Assembly (NCBI GenBank): GCA_027924585.1 | Contig: BSBM01000140.1 | Location: forward strand, 11,299,501 to 11,363,500 | Direction: 5' to 3' | DNA: 64,000 nucleotides | Origin: Larix kaempferi | Lineage: Eukaryota; Streptophyta; Pinopsida; Pinales; Pinaceae | In this document: positions 32,511 to 42,315 of the stretch, one piece after another | Layout: the number at the start of each line of letters is the position of its first letter | Numbering within the stretch: position 1 is the stretch's first letter | Notes under the pieces: model-generated | Seen by the model: the letters and a program-made list of their open reading frames with translations, nothing else | What the model was told of the DNA's origin: nothing | The model's database searches: none | Program-made: the position numbers and the translations under genes

Positions 32511-33968
32511 CTAAGCGATGACACCATGTGAATTCTTCTTGAGGAGTTTTTCCATGCGATGTGAACTGATGATGTTGAGAGAACCTGGTTGTAATCCTGT
32601 CAATGTGTGTTTTTGTCCATTGAGGGAAAACTGCATCCAAAGTTCAGCAAAATCCCATAAGATAGGGCCAAGTGTGCGTAGCCATTGAGCGCCCAAAACC
32701 ACATCACATCCGCCTAAGGGCAAGATAAACATGTCAGAGCGTAAGGTATAATCTCCCATAGAGATACGTACATTTCGACACTTCCCTTTGCAAGGTAAGG
32801 TGCCCCCATTGGCAACCATGACTTCAAAGTTGGAGCAAGGATGGATAAAACAATCAGCTTGTTTGGCGATCTGAGGGTCAATGAAATTATGAGTGCTACC
32901 AAAATCAATGAGTATTGTAAGAGGAAGCTTCTTGAAGTAACCCTTGACCTGCATTGTTTGGGGGGTGGTGATTCCAGCTAAAGCATGGAGAGATATCTCT
33001 GGCTGGTCATCCTGAGACGGAGGGTCAATAGGCGGTTCCTGAATGTCGACCGGAGCATCCAGTGTTTCTGGATCTTCGTCACCAATTTCAGAGGCAGGCG
33101 GAGACTCCACATCCAAGAGATAGAGCTTTTGCTGAACACATCTATGTCCCCGAGTGAATTTCTCATCACAATTATAGCAAAGCCCCTTTTCTCTGCGTGC
33201 TTGCATCTCTGTTTCAGACAAACGCTTGATAGGAGTCGGTCGAGGAGCCTGCGGTATCGGTGGTCGCTGAGAACCCATATTTCGGAAGGGAACAAAAGTG
33301 GGCTTGGAGCGTTGTTGGGCTGCAATCTTGTCTTCTTCCAACTTAGCCAACCCTAGGGCTTCCATCATTGTGTTGGGACAGAACATTTTGACCTCAGAGC
33401 GGATGGCATCCTTTAGACGACTGATAAAACAACTCCGGTAAAAGTCATCAGACAATCCTTCGGTGTGGTTGGCTAGATTCTCAAATTCGGTTTGATACTC
33501 TCTCACCGTGCCAATTTGGCGAAGTTTAGTGAGGGCTCCTGTGAAGTCATCAAAAGAACTAGGACCAAATCGTTGCAAAAGGAGCTGGCAAAATTCTGGC
33601 CATTTGGGCTCTGGATGAGCCTTGATGTACCAACGGTACCATTGAAGAGCTTCCTGTTCCAAGTGAAAGGATGCCAGCGGAACTTTGGTGACATCAAAAG
33701 TATTATGCAGACTGAAATATTGTTCTTCCCGATATATCCATCCAGTTGGATCAGTACCATTGAAGTGAGGAAAATCAAGCTTCGGACCATGGAAATTGCT
33801 GGAAGAGGAGAACCCATGGTCTGATGAAGACTCGGACTGCCGTTTGTTGTTCATAGCTGAATGTTCAAGATGGAGGCCGAGAAATTTTTCATCCAGATCC
33901 TGGAGTTTGGCTTGGATGGCTGCAAGTGCTTCCTCCATGGTTTTTGCTCCTGCACGGGTGACAACCAT
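32511..33968 (-). pseudogene. Chromovirus gag and protease
   Basis: The likely start is the Met at 33968 (MVVTRAGAKTMEEALAAIQ); the open frame also extends 18 codons upstream. The gag core includes GWIYREEQYFSLHNTFDVTK, EQEALQWYRWYIKAH, WPEFCQLLLQRFGPSS and TVREYQTEFENLAN. The zinc knuckle is CYNCDEKFTRGHRC, the spacing common in chromoviruses. Protease follows: LTILIDFGSTHNFIDPQIAK, then GGCDVVLGAQWLRTLGPILWDF. The catalytic motif is Asp-Phe-Gly (GAT TTT GGT) where Asp-Ser-Gly is expected, one C-to-T change that should abolish activity. The frame ends at TAG (32511-32513), five codons before the Met of the RT frame and in phase with it. Confidence 0.92.
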
Positions 33969-34957
33969 AACCAGGATTTTTTTTTTTTTTTTTGTTCTTC
34001 GGTTGACTGGGTAGGAAAACAAAAACAGAAACTACTTCAGTAAGGGAAAATCTGGACTAGGGAAAAATTCTGAAGGGTAATTGGGGTTTGACTAGGTTTT
34101 GGACACTGTCGACTAGACAGGGAAACAAAAATGAGGATTTCAGAAGCGGGGTGAAAGAATGGGAAAATTTGGCAAAGGGGGACAAAGAAGCAGAATTCAG
34201 AAAGGAACTCTGTGGTAAAATTTGAAGGTGATTGGGTGAAATCTGAGGAAGTTATGGAAAACCCTAAAAATAGACAAATGTGGGCTTTCGGGCTTTGGGA
34301 AGGGGAATTGGGGATAGGGTCCTCAGGAATGAAATATGCAGAATGGGATGACAGGGGTTCCCCGAAAATTTCAAGGGAAACAGAGTAAAAACAAGGGAGA
34401 TATGGACAAAAAACTGAATTTTTTTTTTTTCCAAACTGGAGCGGCTACGGCTCGGAAGGGATCTGGAACAGCGCCGAATGGACTGAAAGCGGCCGGATCT
34501 GAAATGACTTGCAAAATGGATCTGAACGGCACAGTAGTGATCGACAATAGTTCAGTTGAAAGTAGATATGGACCCCAGGTATGTGCGGCTTCCTAATAGT
34601 TCCGGGGTTTCAATCGGCCACCAATGTTGTCTGACGACTTGCGTATTGGGGCAGTACCCCTCACTCCACGGCTCAGGTAAAACTGATAACCGCTTTGCCA
34701 CAAACGACAGCTCTTGGTTTACCTCACGGGTGGGAACTAGTCAATCAGGTAGGGGTCGTTGCCCTTTTCACTGGTAGGTCCTCTCAATGGGCCAGCTACT
34801 TCGGGGTTCCTGTGGTACTCCTCACAATGAGTTTTAGGGCTTATGCCCAAGTACTTCCCACAGTTAAGCGGATAGGGATTATTCCCAAATCCGAACCTGC
34901 AACAGATGCGAAAAAAAAAATTTGGCAGAAATTTCACCCAGCGAGCCCAAGAAAGTT
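33969..34957 (-). other. Chromovirus 5' leader
   Basis: About 950 bp lie between the primer site and gag, with no long ORF on the element's strand. The plus-strand ORFs here are antisense shadows. The upstream half (34600-34950) is noticeably richer in G and C than the rest of the element. A poly-T run at 33976-33993 (poly-A on the element strand) lies just before the gag start. Confidence 0.7.
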
Positions 34958-34968
34958 CTCTGATACCA
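34958..34968 (-). other. Primer-binding site (initiator tRNA-Met)
   Basis: On the minus strand TGGTATCAGAG lies two bases after the 5' LTR end and continues as AACTT. This is the standard initiator tRNA-Met primer site. Confidence 0.9.
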
Positions 34969-34970
34969 GA

Positions 34971-35345
34971 TGTGAGGCACCTACAACAATTAATTAATAC
35001 GAATATGTGAAATAGCAGAAATGACAGAACTCATAATCACTTTTATATTGATTCACAGGCCACTTCGAGAGGGCAACCTCCTATGAGCAAGCTCAATACA
35101 AATAACTTCACCGTCCTTCATAGGTCTCAACACACACTTATATACTAATTCTAGGCGCCAATACTATGGGTCGAAACCATGAGCCGTTACAAACTATGGA
35201 TCAACAATACTACGGGCGACTTACAAAGCATATGCGCCAACAACAATAACACAAACTATTGATCAACAAATACTACGGGACGACTTACAAAGCATATGCG
35301 TCCAACAACAACATACTAACAAAGTAAAGACATGGGTTCCTAACA
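34971..35345 (-). repeat. 5' LTR of the chromovirus
   Basis: This 375-bp copy of the left LTR ends at 35345, followed by the target duplication AATAT. The differences from the left copy are six substitutions, five of them transitions, and one base of length. Confidence 0.95.
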
Positions 35346-35612
35346 AATATGACAGTTATTATGCACATATGACTGTCTTTGGATGTTTGATTTTACTGCT
35401 CATTTCTTGCTATTTTTCACTATAATTCATCTTCCTTGCTAATTCTTTTATTGTGAGATTTTATCAGGCTCAATGATTTGTTGTGTTACAGAATTTCACA
35501 TGTTATCAAAGCTCAACAAATCTAGTTTATCTTCATTTTGAGATTTTTCTGTGGGATTTTGAGAAGTTTTCAGTGCAGTAGTAGCAGTTTGCATTTGCTC
35601 CAATAGTTACAG

Positions 35613-36181
35613 ATGGAGAATTTGAATGCTCCCTTGACACCAAGAATCCTAACACCCTTCAATTATCTAGATTGGAGGGAATATATGCAGATTGTGTTGT
35701 GCAACAAGAGTCTATACAAGGTCACAATGGGAAAGGAGTTCGAACCTCATGCAGTTGTTGAGAAATCAAAGTACATGAACAAGTTAGATGAGGCTTTTGG
35801 TTTTATGTGTATTCACATCTCCAGAGACTTACTCTTCCATATTTATGGATTGAAGACCCAAAGGTAAGTTTGGTAAAATCTTGAAACTCTCTTTGGCAAG
35901 CAAGATGAGCTAAGAGGCCACGTTTTGGAGAATGAAGTAATTGATTTTCAACCCAACAGTTTCAAAACCATGCAATAGTTCTTTTCAAATTTCAATTCCT
36001 TGGTTATGCAGTGAAAACAATGTGGAATTGAAAAGAAGGATGAGCATTTGGTGCTACCCATCCTGAGCAATCTTGGTCCTGAATTTTCAATATTTGTATC
36101 CACCTTCCACTCGAAGAGATTATCAATCCCCAATTGGAAAATGCCTTCTTTAGATGCATTCACAAAATCCATGATCCAAGA
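35613..36181 (+). pseudogene. Copia gag N-terminal part, broken
   Basis: The ATG at 35613 opens MENLNAPLTPRILTPFNYLD, WREYMQIVLCNKSLYKVTMG, EEAFGFMCIHISRDLLFHIY-type gag residues up to a frameshift near 35865. Gag homology continues in other frames: NLETLFGKQDELRGHVLENE, then PILSNLGPEFSIFVSTFHSK and LDAFTKSMIQE. The next segment (36192 on) carries the zinc knuckle. At least one frameshift and several stops separate the pieces. Confidence 0.8.
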
Positions 36182-36191
36182 AAAATAAAAC

Positions 36192-36860
36192 TTGATTCAA
36201 ATGGGAGCCATGAAAACCTCCAAGAATCAGGCTCTTATGGCTAGGGAGTCCAAAAATGTGAGTGCTAAAGGGAAGAAAAAGGAAAAGGACAAGAAGCACT
36301 CTGAATCCAAACCAAAGGAGAAGCCCAATCCATCAGAAGGATCCTCCAAAGCTAAGAAGGATAAGCAAAATAGGTTTGATAATACCAAGTGTACCTATTG
36401 CAAGAAAGGAAACCATCCAGAGAGTTCCTGGATGAAGAAGAAGATAGATCAAATGACCAAACTTCTTGAACAACACAATATTTCCCTCCTAGAAGGCACA
36501 AGGAAGAATGATTCTGGAAGTGAGACAGATGGTCATGAGATATGCCATGCACTCTCACAATCACAAGCATTCCTCATAGATTATAGATCCTCCAACCACA
36601 TGGATGCCTCGAGAGATTCTTTTTCCTCTTTAGATCTCATTGATGGTCCTAGTATTCACATGGGAGATGATTCACAGATCTATGTTGAAGGGAAGGGAAC
36701 AATACAACTGGAGCATGGAAATTTCAACAATGTTATGTATGTGCCTTCTCTGGAAGCAAACTTGTTATATTTTTATCAGGTGACACACACAGGCTCACAG
36801 AAGAAAGTTGTTTTGGACATGAAACGGTTGAGATTAGAGAGATATCATCCGGGAAGCTAA
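36192..36860 (+). pseudogene. Copia gag end and protease, catalytic site lost
   Basis: A Lys/Ser-rich stretch (KGKKKEKDKKHSESKPKEK) leads to a knuckle CTYCKKGNHPESSW. The last Cys of CX2CX4HX4C has become Trp (TGG). The retropepsin region reads AFLIDYRSSNHMDASRDSFS. The catalytic Asp-Ser-Gly-Ala is replaced by Asp-Tyr-Arg-Ser, so it cannot be active. Later protease landmarks survive: HMGDDSQIYVEGKGTIQL and NVMYVPSLEANLLYFYQ. The frame stops at 36860, and the pre-integrase linker up to 37000 is out of frame. Confidence 0.85.
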
Positions 36861-37543
36861 TAGCTAAAGGTGTTACAAAACATGCCTCAAAGGCATATGA
36901 GTTCTCCCATTTTTTTCCATATTCACATCAAAGTTCCCTCTTGGCCCATGCCAATGAGACTAGAAGACTCTAGCATGAGAGATTCATACATATCAATTTA
37001 AAGTACTTGCATCAGTTTCACAAGCAAGAGATGGTTGAAGGATTGCCTGACATAAAATTATTTCAAGGAATCTGCAAAGGATGCTTGTTAGGGAAGTATC
37101 GAGAGAGAAAGTTTGATGTTGGGAAGGAAAATAGAGCTTTCTCCATACTTTATTTGATACACAGTGATGTCTCAATACCGATGCCCACATATTCTATGAA
37201 TGGATCCAAATACCTTCTGACCTTCATAGATGACTTCTCTAGGTTATGTTGGATCTATTTTCTTAAACAAAAGTATGAGGTATTTGATACTTTCAAAGTC
37301 TTCAAGGCATTGGTTGAGAACACTACTAGGAAGAATATCAAAGCACTTAGATCAGACAATGTAGGGGAGTACATCAAGAAGGAGTTGCAGCAATTTTGTG
37401 CTTTTGAGGGAATTCAAATGCAACATTCTGTCCCATACACAACACAACAAAATGGTGTAGTTGAGAGGAAGAATAGTTCATTGAAAGAGATGGTTACCTG
37501 TCTGCTTGAAGCAAGGGATATTCCACCATATCTCTTGGAATAA
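36861..37543 (+). pseudogene. Copia integrase, zinc finger and catalytic core
   Basis: After a broken linker, the frame from 37007 shows the HHCC finger (LHQFHKQEMVEGLPDIKL, then GICKGCLLGKY) and the DDE core. The first Asp is in HSDVSIPM, the second in RSDNVGEYIKK and the Glu in NGVVERKN, so the triad is complete, although NVG replaces the usual NGG. The frame stops with TAA after YLLE, where the element next to it resumes as AMNGSTYIQNR in the same phase. A single nonsense codon therefore separates this from 37547-38332. Confidence 0.88.
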
Positions 37544-37546
37544 GCA

Positions 37547-38332
37547 ATGAATGGTTCCACATACATCCAGAATAGGGTACCCCACAAATTTGTGGATGGG
37601 GTCACTCCATTCGAATCACTGAAGGGACACAAACCTGATGTCTCTCACCTGAGGGTTTTTGGATCCAAGGCATGGGATAGAACCCCATATGAAAAAATAA
37701 AGGCTCCTCAACCCCAAAGTAGTGAATGCATTATTCTGGGATATGCAGAAGATGAAAAGGCATACACGCTGATGGAGATTGCAACCAAAATATGCTTCAT
37801 TGAAAGAAGTGTCCAATTCAAAGAAGATCCATTGCAAGATCTACAGTCAGTTGGAAAAGAAGGTAGATCTAATCTTCCTACTCCATTTGCACCTGATGAC
37901 GATCATAATGATGTCTCTTCTTATGAGGACAAAGTTGAATTAGATCTTGATGTTGAGAATGAAGATCAAGGAGATCCAGATCCAGAACCAACACTTGCTC
38001 CCAATCCATGGCCAAGGACAAAATGGGCTCACAAAATCCTTGAAGTTGTTGGGAACATAGATGGGGATCCATCTTACCATAGAAGAACCAGATCTCAGTA
38101 CCAAGATGCAAACCTTGCACTATGTCATACAGATCCACTTCTCGTAGAGAGGTGCTACATGATGGTGGGGTCTGATCCGCAATCTTTCAAAGAGGCTTGC
38201 CATGATCCAAGATGTCAAACTAAGGTTCATATGCACTACATCAGGGAACTAGTGCACAACAGAACCAACACACTGCATTATTGTCCTACAGAGGAGCATA
38301 TTGCAGACATTTTTACAAAGTATTTCACTTAG
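37547..38332 (+). pseudogene. Copia integrase C-terminus fused to RNase H tail across a missing RT
   Basis: The 261-codon frame starts MNGSTYIQNRVPHKFVDGVT and contains the integrase C-terminal landmarks LRVFGSKAWDRTPYEK and CIILGYAEDEKAYTL. An acidic linker follows (DDDHNDVSSYEDKVELDLD), then the entry to RT, SDPQSFKEACHDPRCQ. At about 38212 the sequence jumps to the last residues of RNase H, KVHMHYIRELVHNRT and HYCPTEEHIADIFTKYFT, ending in TAG. All RT motifs (including YxDD) and most of RNase H, about 2 kb in a normal copia element, are gone, yet the frame is kept across the junction. Confidence 0.9.
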
Positions 38333-38518
38333 AAGAGATTTTCCTATCTCAGATCTCTGCTTAGTGTGAAGCCTGCTTGAGTTTCCTGTTGTTCATTTTT
38401 GAGTGGGGGGGGGGGGTTCCCATAAGGTTTCCCCATTTCCTTAGTTTCATGAACAATTATTTTTCATTGTTTGGGTGACCTTTGGTCTCAGTTACCAGGG
38501 CTCAGGTTGTCTAATTTG

Positions 38519-39180
38519 GATTAATGGGGGGGGTGTTATGATAATTAATACTCCAATCTTTGTCCACCTTAGTATTATTTCACTTTTCCTAGTATTGGAT
38601 GATGTTGTTGACCCCCTATTGGTGTACATATGTCATCTAGGACACATTATTCACTTGATGTGCCCTAAATGCATGAATTTAGGCCATGCAGAGTAAGTTC
38701 CATACATTTTAGGAGCTAAGTCAGTGATATGGTTTAGTCCACCCGAGTTCATGACTCTAGTGGGGGGTTTGAGCTTTGATTGCAATTGATTGTGATCAAA
38801 TGCTCCCTCTCTAACCTGATTTGCATGCTAAACTCACTGATGCACCCTTCAAGCTCAGTTAACTGTCAATAGCTTCAGTTCACTAACAATTAGTTGAGTT
38901 TGGAACCTCTAGAGCACTGTAGTGGTGATATTTCCTATGCTAGACTGAAATGGATTCGAATTATTCTTGGATAATTGAATTCTCTCAATTGTACTATATT
39001 ATTTTACTATATAGATTAATGGAATATGACACCAGTTATTATGCACATCTGAGTTTCTTTGCATGTTTGATTTTGCTGCTCATTTCTTGCTAGTTTTCAC
39101 TGCAATTCATCTTCCTTGCTAATTCTTTCACTGTGAGATTTTCTCAGGCTCAATGATCTAATGTGTTACAAAATTTCACA
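38519..39180 (+). repeat. Polypurine tract and 3' LTR of the copia element
   Basis: GGATTAATGGGGGGGG (about 38517-38533) is the polypurine tract. The LTR runs 38534-39180 (647 bp), starting TGTTATGATAATT and ending TTTCACA. A second G run (about 13 G) lies upstream near 38404-38416, in the untranslated region after the RNase H tail. Confidence 0.9.
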
Positions 39181-39185
39181 GCTCT

Positions 39186-40037
39186 ACCAAAAATATGCGA
39201 TACCCATTTCCATGGATCTTGTGATATGATTTTCAGAAGGTTTGCAACATGCTAATGGTTTTGTATAAAAATCTATATCAACAGTTCATCATGCTATATC
39301 CGATTCATATGCAAGGTTGGATGAGCAAGAGTACCACTAGGTCTTGGTGGTAAAACCAATTAATAACTAGATATAATATTTTTTCATCAACATTTTTATG
39401 GGAGGGAATGTTGATCAGGAAATTTTATACACCTATGATACCAACGGAGGAAAATTTTCATGCAAATATACGTATCCAAATATATCATTATGTCGTTCAT
39501 ATAAACCTAAATCAAGAGTTATAATCATTGAGAATTTTTCCAAGAAATTCAAACTCGTGAATTGCATGGGATTACCTTGATGTTTGATGTTGCTTTCATG
39601 TCCTCTTCTCATTGATGAAACATACTTAACCCTCCTTATCCTCCACCTTCATATTGTTGTTTGTTGGCCTATAAATGACGCTCTCAAGAGTAATGTGACC
39701 AACAACACCTTAAATATCACTTCAACCAAAAAGAATTTTAAGGACAAGGTGACAATGACTGATGTTATATAGGGCATCAAATGGAGGCTTTCAAGGGGTA
39801 ATGTATGATGGATAGTAGAAGTAGTTTGTTGAAAACAAAGGGTATGCATGTCATGCTTGTATTTTACACATATAAGTTAAATCATGCTATCACACATGAT
39901 TCCTTGGCAATGTAAAATTCAACAACTATGGAAGCAACAAATGAGTCTTCTCAAACTAGTATTTAGAAATATTAGGTAATAACGGGAGATTCCACAATAA
40001 CTAGATGTGCATCCATTATGTAGCAATAGGTACCCAT
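39186..40037. other. Non-coding stretch between two elements
   Basis: This continues the pre-insertion sequence that lies left of 28745. The short ORFs have no recognisable motif. Confidence 0.45.
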
Positions 40038-40042
40038 GTTCA

Positions 40043-40486
40043 TGATCCGGATCTTGGGAGCTGAGAACCAGAATGCTTGAATGCCGAGAGAGGAGGAGAT
40101 TAAGCATGCAAATATGTCATAAAATTCACATGAAAACCTTAATATTGCATAAGAATAAGCATGAACAAAAACACATGAAGTGAATGGGAGGTGAGGCTCA
40201 AAGAGGAGCCCCACCTCTGAAACTAATTACCAATAACTCACTCAGATCTAAATAATCTCACAATGAACAATACAAAATAGGAGAGAAACCAAATGAGTAA
40301 CTTGTTATCATGAGAAGGCTTGCTAGGCCTTTATATAGCATTATTACAATGTGTCTTGAGACCATACCATGGGCCAAAACTATGTGCTACCAAATACCAT
40401 GGATGAGAGAGGGTGGCCTCTCAATTTAATACTTTTATGGCTTATACATCTGAATTTAGGCCATATGCCCCCTAAAATTCGGATCA
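40043..40486 (-). repeat. 3' LTR of the young non-autonomous element
   Basis: The element strand is minus, so this is the downstream LTR. On the minus strand it begins TGATCCGAATTTTAGGGGGC and ends GATCCGGATCA. The LTR tips form a short inverted repeat, TGATCC/GGATCA. A TATA-like TATATAAAGG lies near 40330-40340 on the minus strand. Confidence 0.93.
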
Positions 40487-40564
40487 TTCCTCCCCCCTTA
40501 GAAAATGATGGTCCCCGTCATTTCATGCTAAGAACAGATCCATGATTACAATGTGCTAGTTACC

Positions 40565-40980
40565 AATGAAGAGAAGGGTTTTGTGTGGTTAACCCATAAC
40601 CGTGGGTTTTGTGAGGTTGACCCATAACCGTGGGTTTTTCAAGGGTGACCCATAACCATGATGGCAATGACAAGCTTGATTTCAATGAAGAGAAGAGTTT
40701 TGTGTGGTTGACTCAAAACCATGGGTTTTGTGTGGTTGACCCATAACCATGGGTTTTATGTGGTTGACCCATAACCATGGTGGCAATGACAAGCTTGTTT
40801 CCACCGAAGAGAAGGGTTTTGTGTGGTTAAACCATAACCGTGGGTTTTGTGTGGTTGACCCACAACCATGATTACAATACATAACTATGGGTTTTGTGTG
40901 GTTGACCCATAACCATAGGTTTTGTGTGGTTAACCCATAACCATGGGTTTTGTGTGGTTGACCCATAACCGTGATTACAT
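40565..40980. repeat. Minisatellite, ~28-bp unit in ~120-bp higher-order blocks
   Basis: The unit GGTTTTGTGTGGTTGACCCA plus TAACCATG is repeated about 12 times with small changes. It is grouped into blocks that each restart with GAAGAGAAG (about 40568, 40687, 40807). The 94-codon minus-strand ORF with repeated NHTKP/QPHKTHG is only this repeat in translation. Confidence 0.9.
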
Positions 40981-41219
40981 TAAGATTTTAAAAAAATCGA
41001 AAATTCATGATCTTTGGTGCAGTTGATGTCTTGCTGCAAATCCATTCATAACTTCTGATGCGTGTACTGAAATTGAATTCCATTGAATACTCATTTGAGA
41101 TCTCGAAGAGACCTTTCCATCCATATAACATACTTGCTCTGGGGTGGCCCAAAGATTGAGAAAATGTTTGTTGAAGTTTAAGAGATGCGCGCACACTATT
41201 TTGCAGACATATGTTGCTT

Positions 41220-41690
41220 CAGTCGATGATATCTCTCAAACTAGAAAGCCAAATGGAAAACCACGAAATACCCATTTTAGCTGACGGAAAGAGCTTTCCA
41301 ATAAGATATGGTAGAGCCTCAAAGACATTTTGTGGAGTCTGTAGCACTTATTTAAAGTTGTTGTACGTCCGGCCGCATTGTGTACAAATATGTACTACTT
41401 CAAATAAACATATCTCACAAACTGAAAAACGAAATGAAATTCCGTGAAATACCCATTTTAGATGACGGAAAGAGCTTTCTAGTGAGTTATGGAAGAGCCT
41501 TTGAGACATTGTGTGGAGTCTGTAGCATTTTTTTAAAGTTGTTGTACGTCTGGCCGCATTATGCACAAACACGTGCTACTTCAAACAAACATATCTCACA
41601 AACCGGGAAACGAAAAGAAATTCCGTGAAATACCCATTTGAGCTGACGGAAATACCTTTTTGATGAGCTATGGTAGAGCCTCTAAAACGT
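41220..41690. repeat. Three ~181-bp tandem units
   Basis: Blocks AAATACCCATTTTAG, TGACGGAAAGAGCTTTC, TGTGGAGTCTGTAGCA and TTTAAAGTTGTTGTACGTC recur in order. ATATCTC marks unit starts near 41229, 41410 and 41592, and the third unit is partial. Divergence between units is about 10%. Confidence 0.9.
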
Positions 41691-41853
41691 CCTGTGAAGC
41701 CCATGGAACCTGTTCAAAGTTTGCTGAATGTGAGAGTGTTGAGTATAGAGATGTCAAGGGTTTGTAGAGAAGCATGGGTTGTTGTAGAGGTTGTGGAACC
41801 TCCATTGAACCCGCATAATGCTTCAAAATCTTGTCCCGATGGAGAGTGTACCC

Positions 41854-42310
41854 GCTCTGATACCACTGATCCGGATCTTGGGAGCTGAGAACCAGAATGC
41901 TTGAATGCCGAGAGAGGAGGAGATTAAGCATGCAAATATGTCATAAAATTCACATGAAAACCCTAATATTGCATAAGAATAAGCATGAACAAAAACACAT
42001 GAAGTCAATGGGAGGTGAGGCTCAAAGAGGAGCCCCACCTCTGAAACTAATTACCAATAACTCACTCAGATCTAAATAATCTCACAATGAACAATACAAA
42101 ATAGGAGAGAAACCAAATGAGTAACTTGTTATCATGAGAAGGCTTGCTAGGCCTTTATATAGCATTATTACAATGTGTCTTGAGACCATACCATGGACCA
42201 AAACTATGTGCTACCAAATACCATAGATGAGAGAGGGTGGCCTCTCAATTTAATACTTTTATGGCTTATACATCTGAATTTAGGCCATATGCCCCCTAAA
42301 ATTCGGATCA
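41854..42310 (-). repeat. Primer-binding site and 5' LTR of the young element
   Basis: The primer site is rc of 41854-41865, a perfect 12-base match to the usual initiator tRNA-Met site, with one spacer base before the LTR (41867-42310). The LTR differs from its partner at four bases of 444. Confidence 0.93.
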
Positions 42311-42315
42311 GTTCA

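Larger units (their letters stand above)
29244..35345 (-). mobile_element. Complete Ty3/gypsy chromovirus, recent insertion
   Basis: The 6,102-bp element has near-identical LTRs (29244-29617 and 34971-35345), exact target duplications AATAT (29239-29243 and 35346-35350), a primer site next to the right LTR and a polypurine tract next to the left one. The orientation is therefore minus. It encodes, in a single frame, gag, protease, RT, RNase H, integrase and a C-terminal chromodomain-like segment. The LTRs differ by six substitutions and one indel in about 375 bp (about 1.6%), so it is among the youngest insertions here. Two TAG codons and an altered protease active site disable this copy. Confidence 0.95.
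28750..35500 (+). repeat. 5' LTR of the copia element, split by the gypsy insertion
   Basis: The LTR is 28750-29243 plus 35351-35500, about 644 bp in total, against 647 bp for the 3' LTR. The break falls inside TTAATGGAATATGAC, which is uninterrupted in the 3' LTR near 39020. The primer site follows at 35501 as TGTTATCAAAGC, a mutated initiator tRNA-Met site. Confidence 0.9.
28750..39180 (+). mobile_element. Ty1/copia element, RT deleted, with a nested gypsy element
   Basis: The LTRs start TGTTAGGATAATTAATACTCC at 28750 and TGTTATGATAATTAATACTCC at 38534, and both end in TTTCACA (35500 and 39180). The flanking 5-mers are CCTCT (28745-28749) and GCTCT (39181-39185), a target duplication with one mismatch. 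Without the nested gypsy element (29244-35345 plus one AATAT), the copia element is about 4.3 kb. It keeps gag, protease and integrase remnants but has lost RT and most of RNase H. The LTRs differ at roughly 10% of sites over the first 150 bp, so it is clearly older than the gypsy insertion. Confidence 0.9.
40043..42310 (-). mobile_element. Young non-autonomous LTR element built of tandem repeats
   Basis: The two 444-bp LTRs (40043-40486 and 41867-42310) start TGATCCGGATC and end TTCGGATCA; they differ at four positions. Target duplications GTTCA are exact (40038-40042 and 42311-42315). A perfect primer site TGGTATCAGAGC (minus strand, 41865-41854) adjoins the right LTR and a polypurine tract TAAGGGGGGAGGAA (40500-40487) adjoins the left LTR, so it reads on the minus strand. 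The 1,380-bp interior has no gag or pol. It consists of a minisatellite (about 40565-40980) and three ~181-bp tandem units (about 41220-41690). It is a LARD/TRIM-like parasite that moved recently, using the enzymes of another element. Confidence 0.93.

Noticed and set aside
32511-32513. Programmed readthrough of TAG between protease and RT of the chromovirus
   Set aside because: Regulated stops usually separate gag from protease/pol. This one lies after protease, the context is not a known readthrough signal, and a second TAG in integrase has the same look of a simple mutation.
32978-33824. Several 100-120-codon ORFs on the plus strand and in other minus frames across the chromovirus gag
   Set aside because: Shadows of the long gag-pol frame; none has a motif of its own.
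40682-40966. 94-codon minus-strand ORF with repeated His/Thr/Lys/Pro motifs
   Set aside because: It is a translation of the minisatellite in a non-coding LTR element.
40565-40980. Regular ~28-bp repeats as a CRISPR array
   Set aside because: There are no unique spacers; the units are directly tandem and sit between LTRs in a plant genome.
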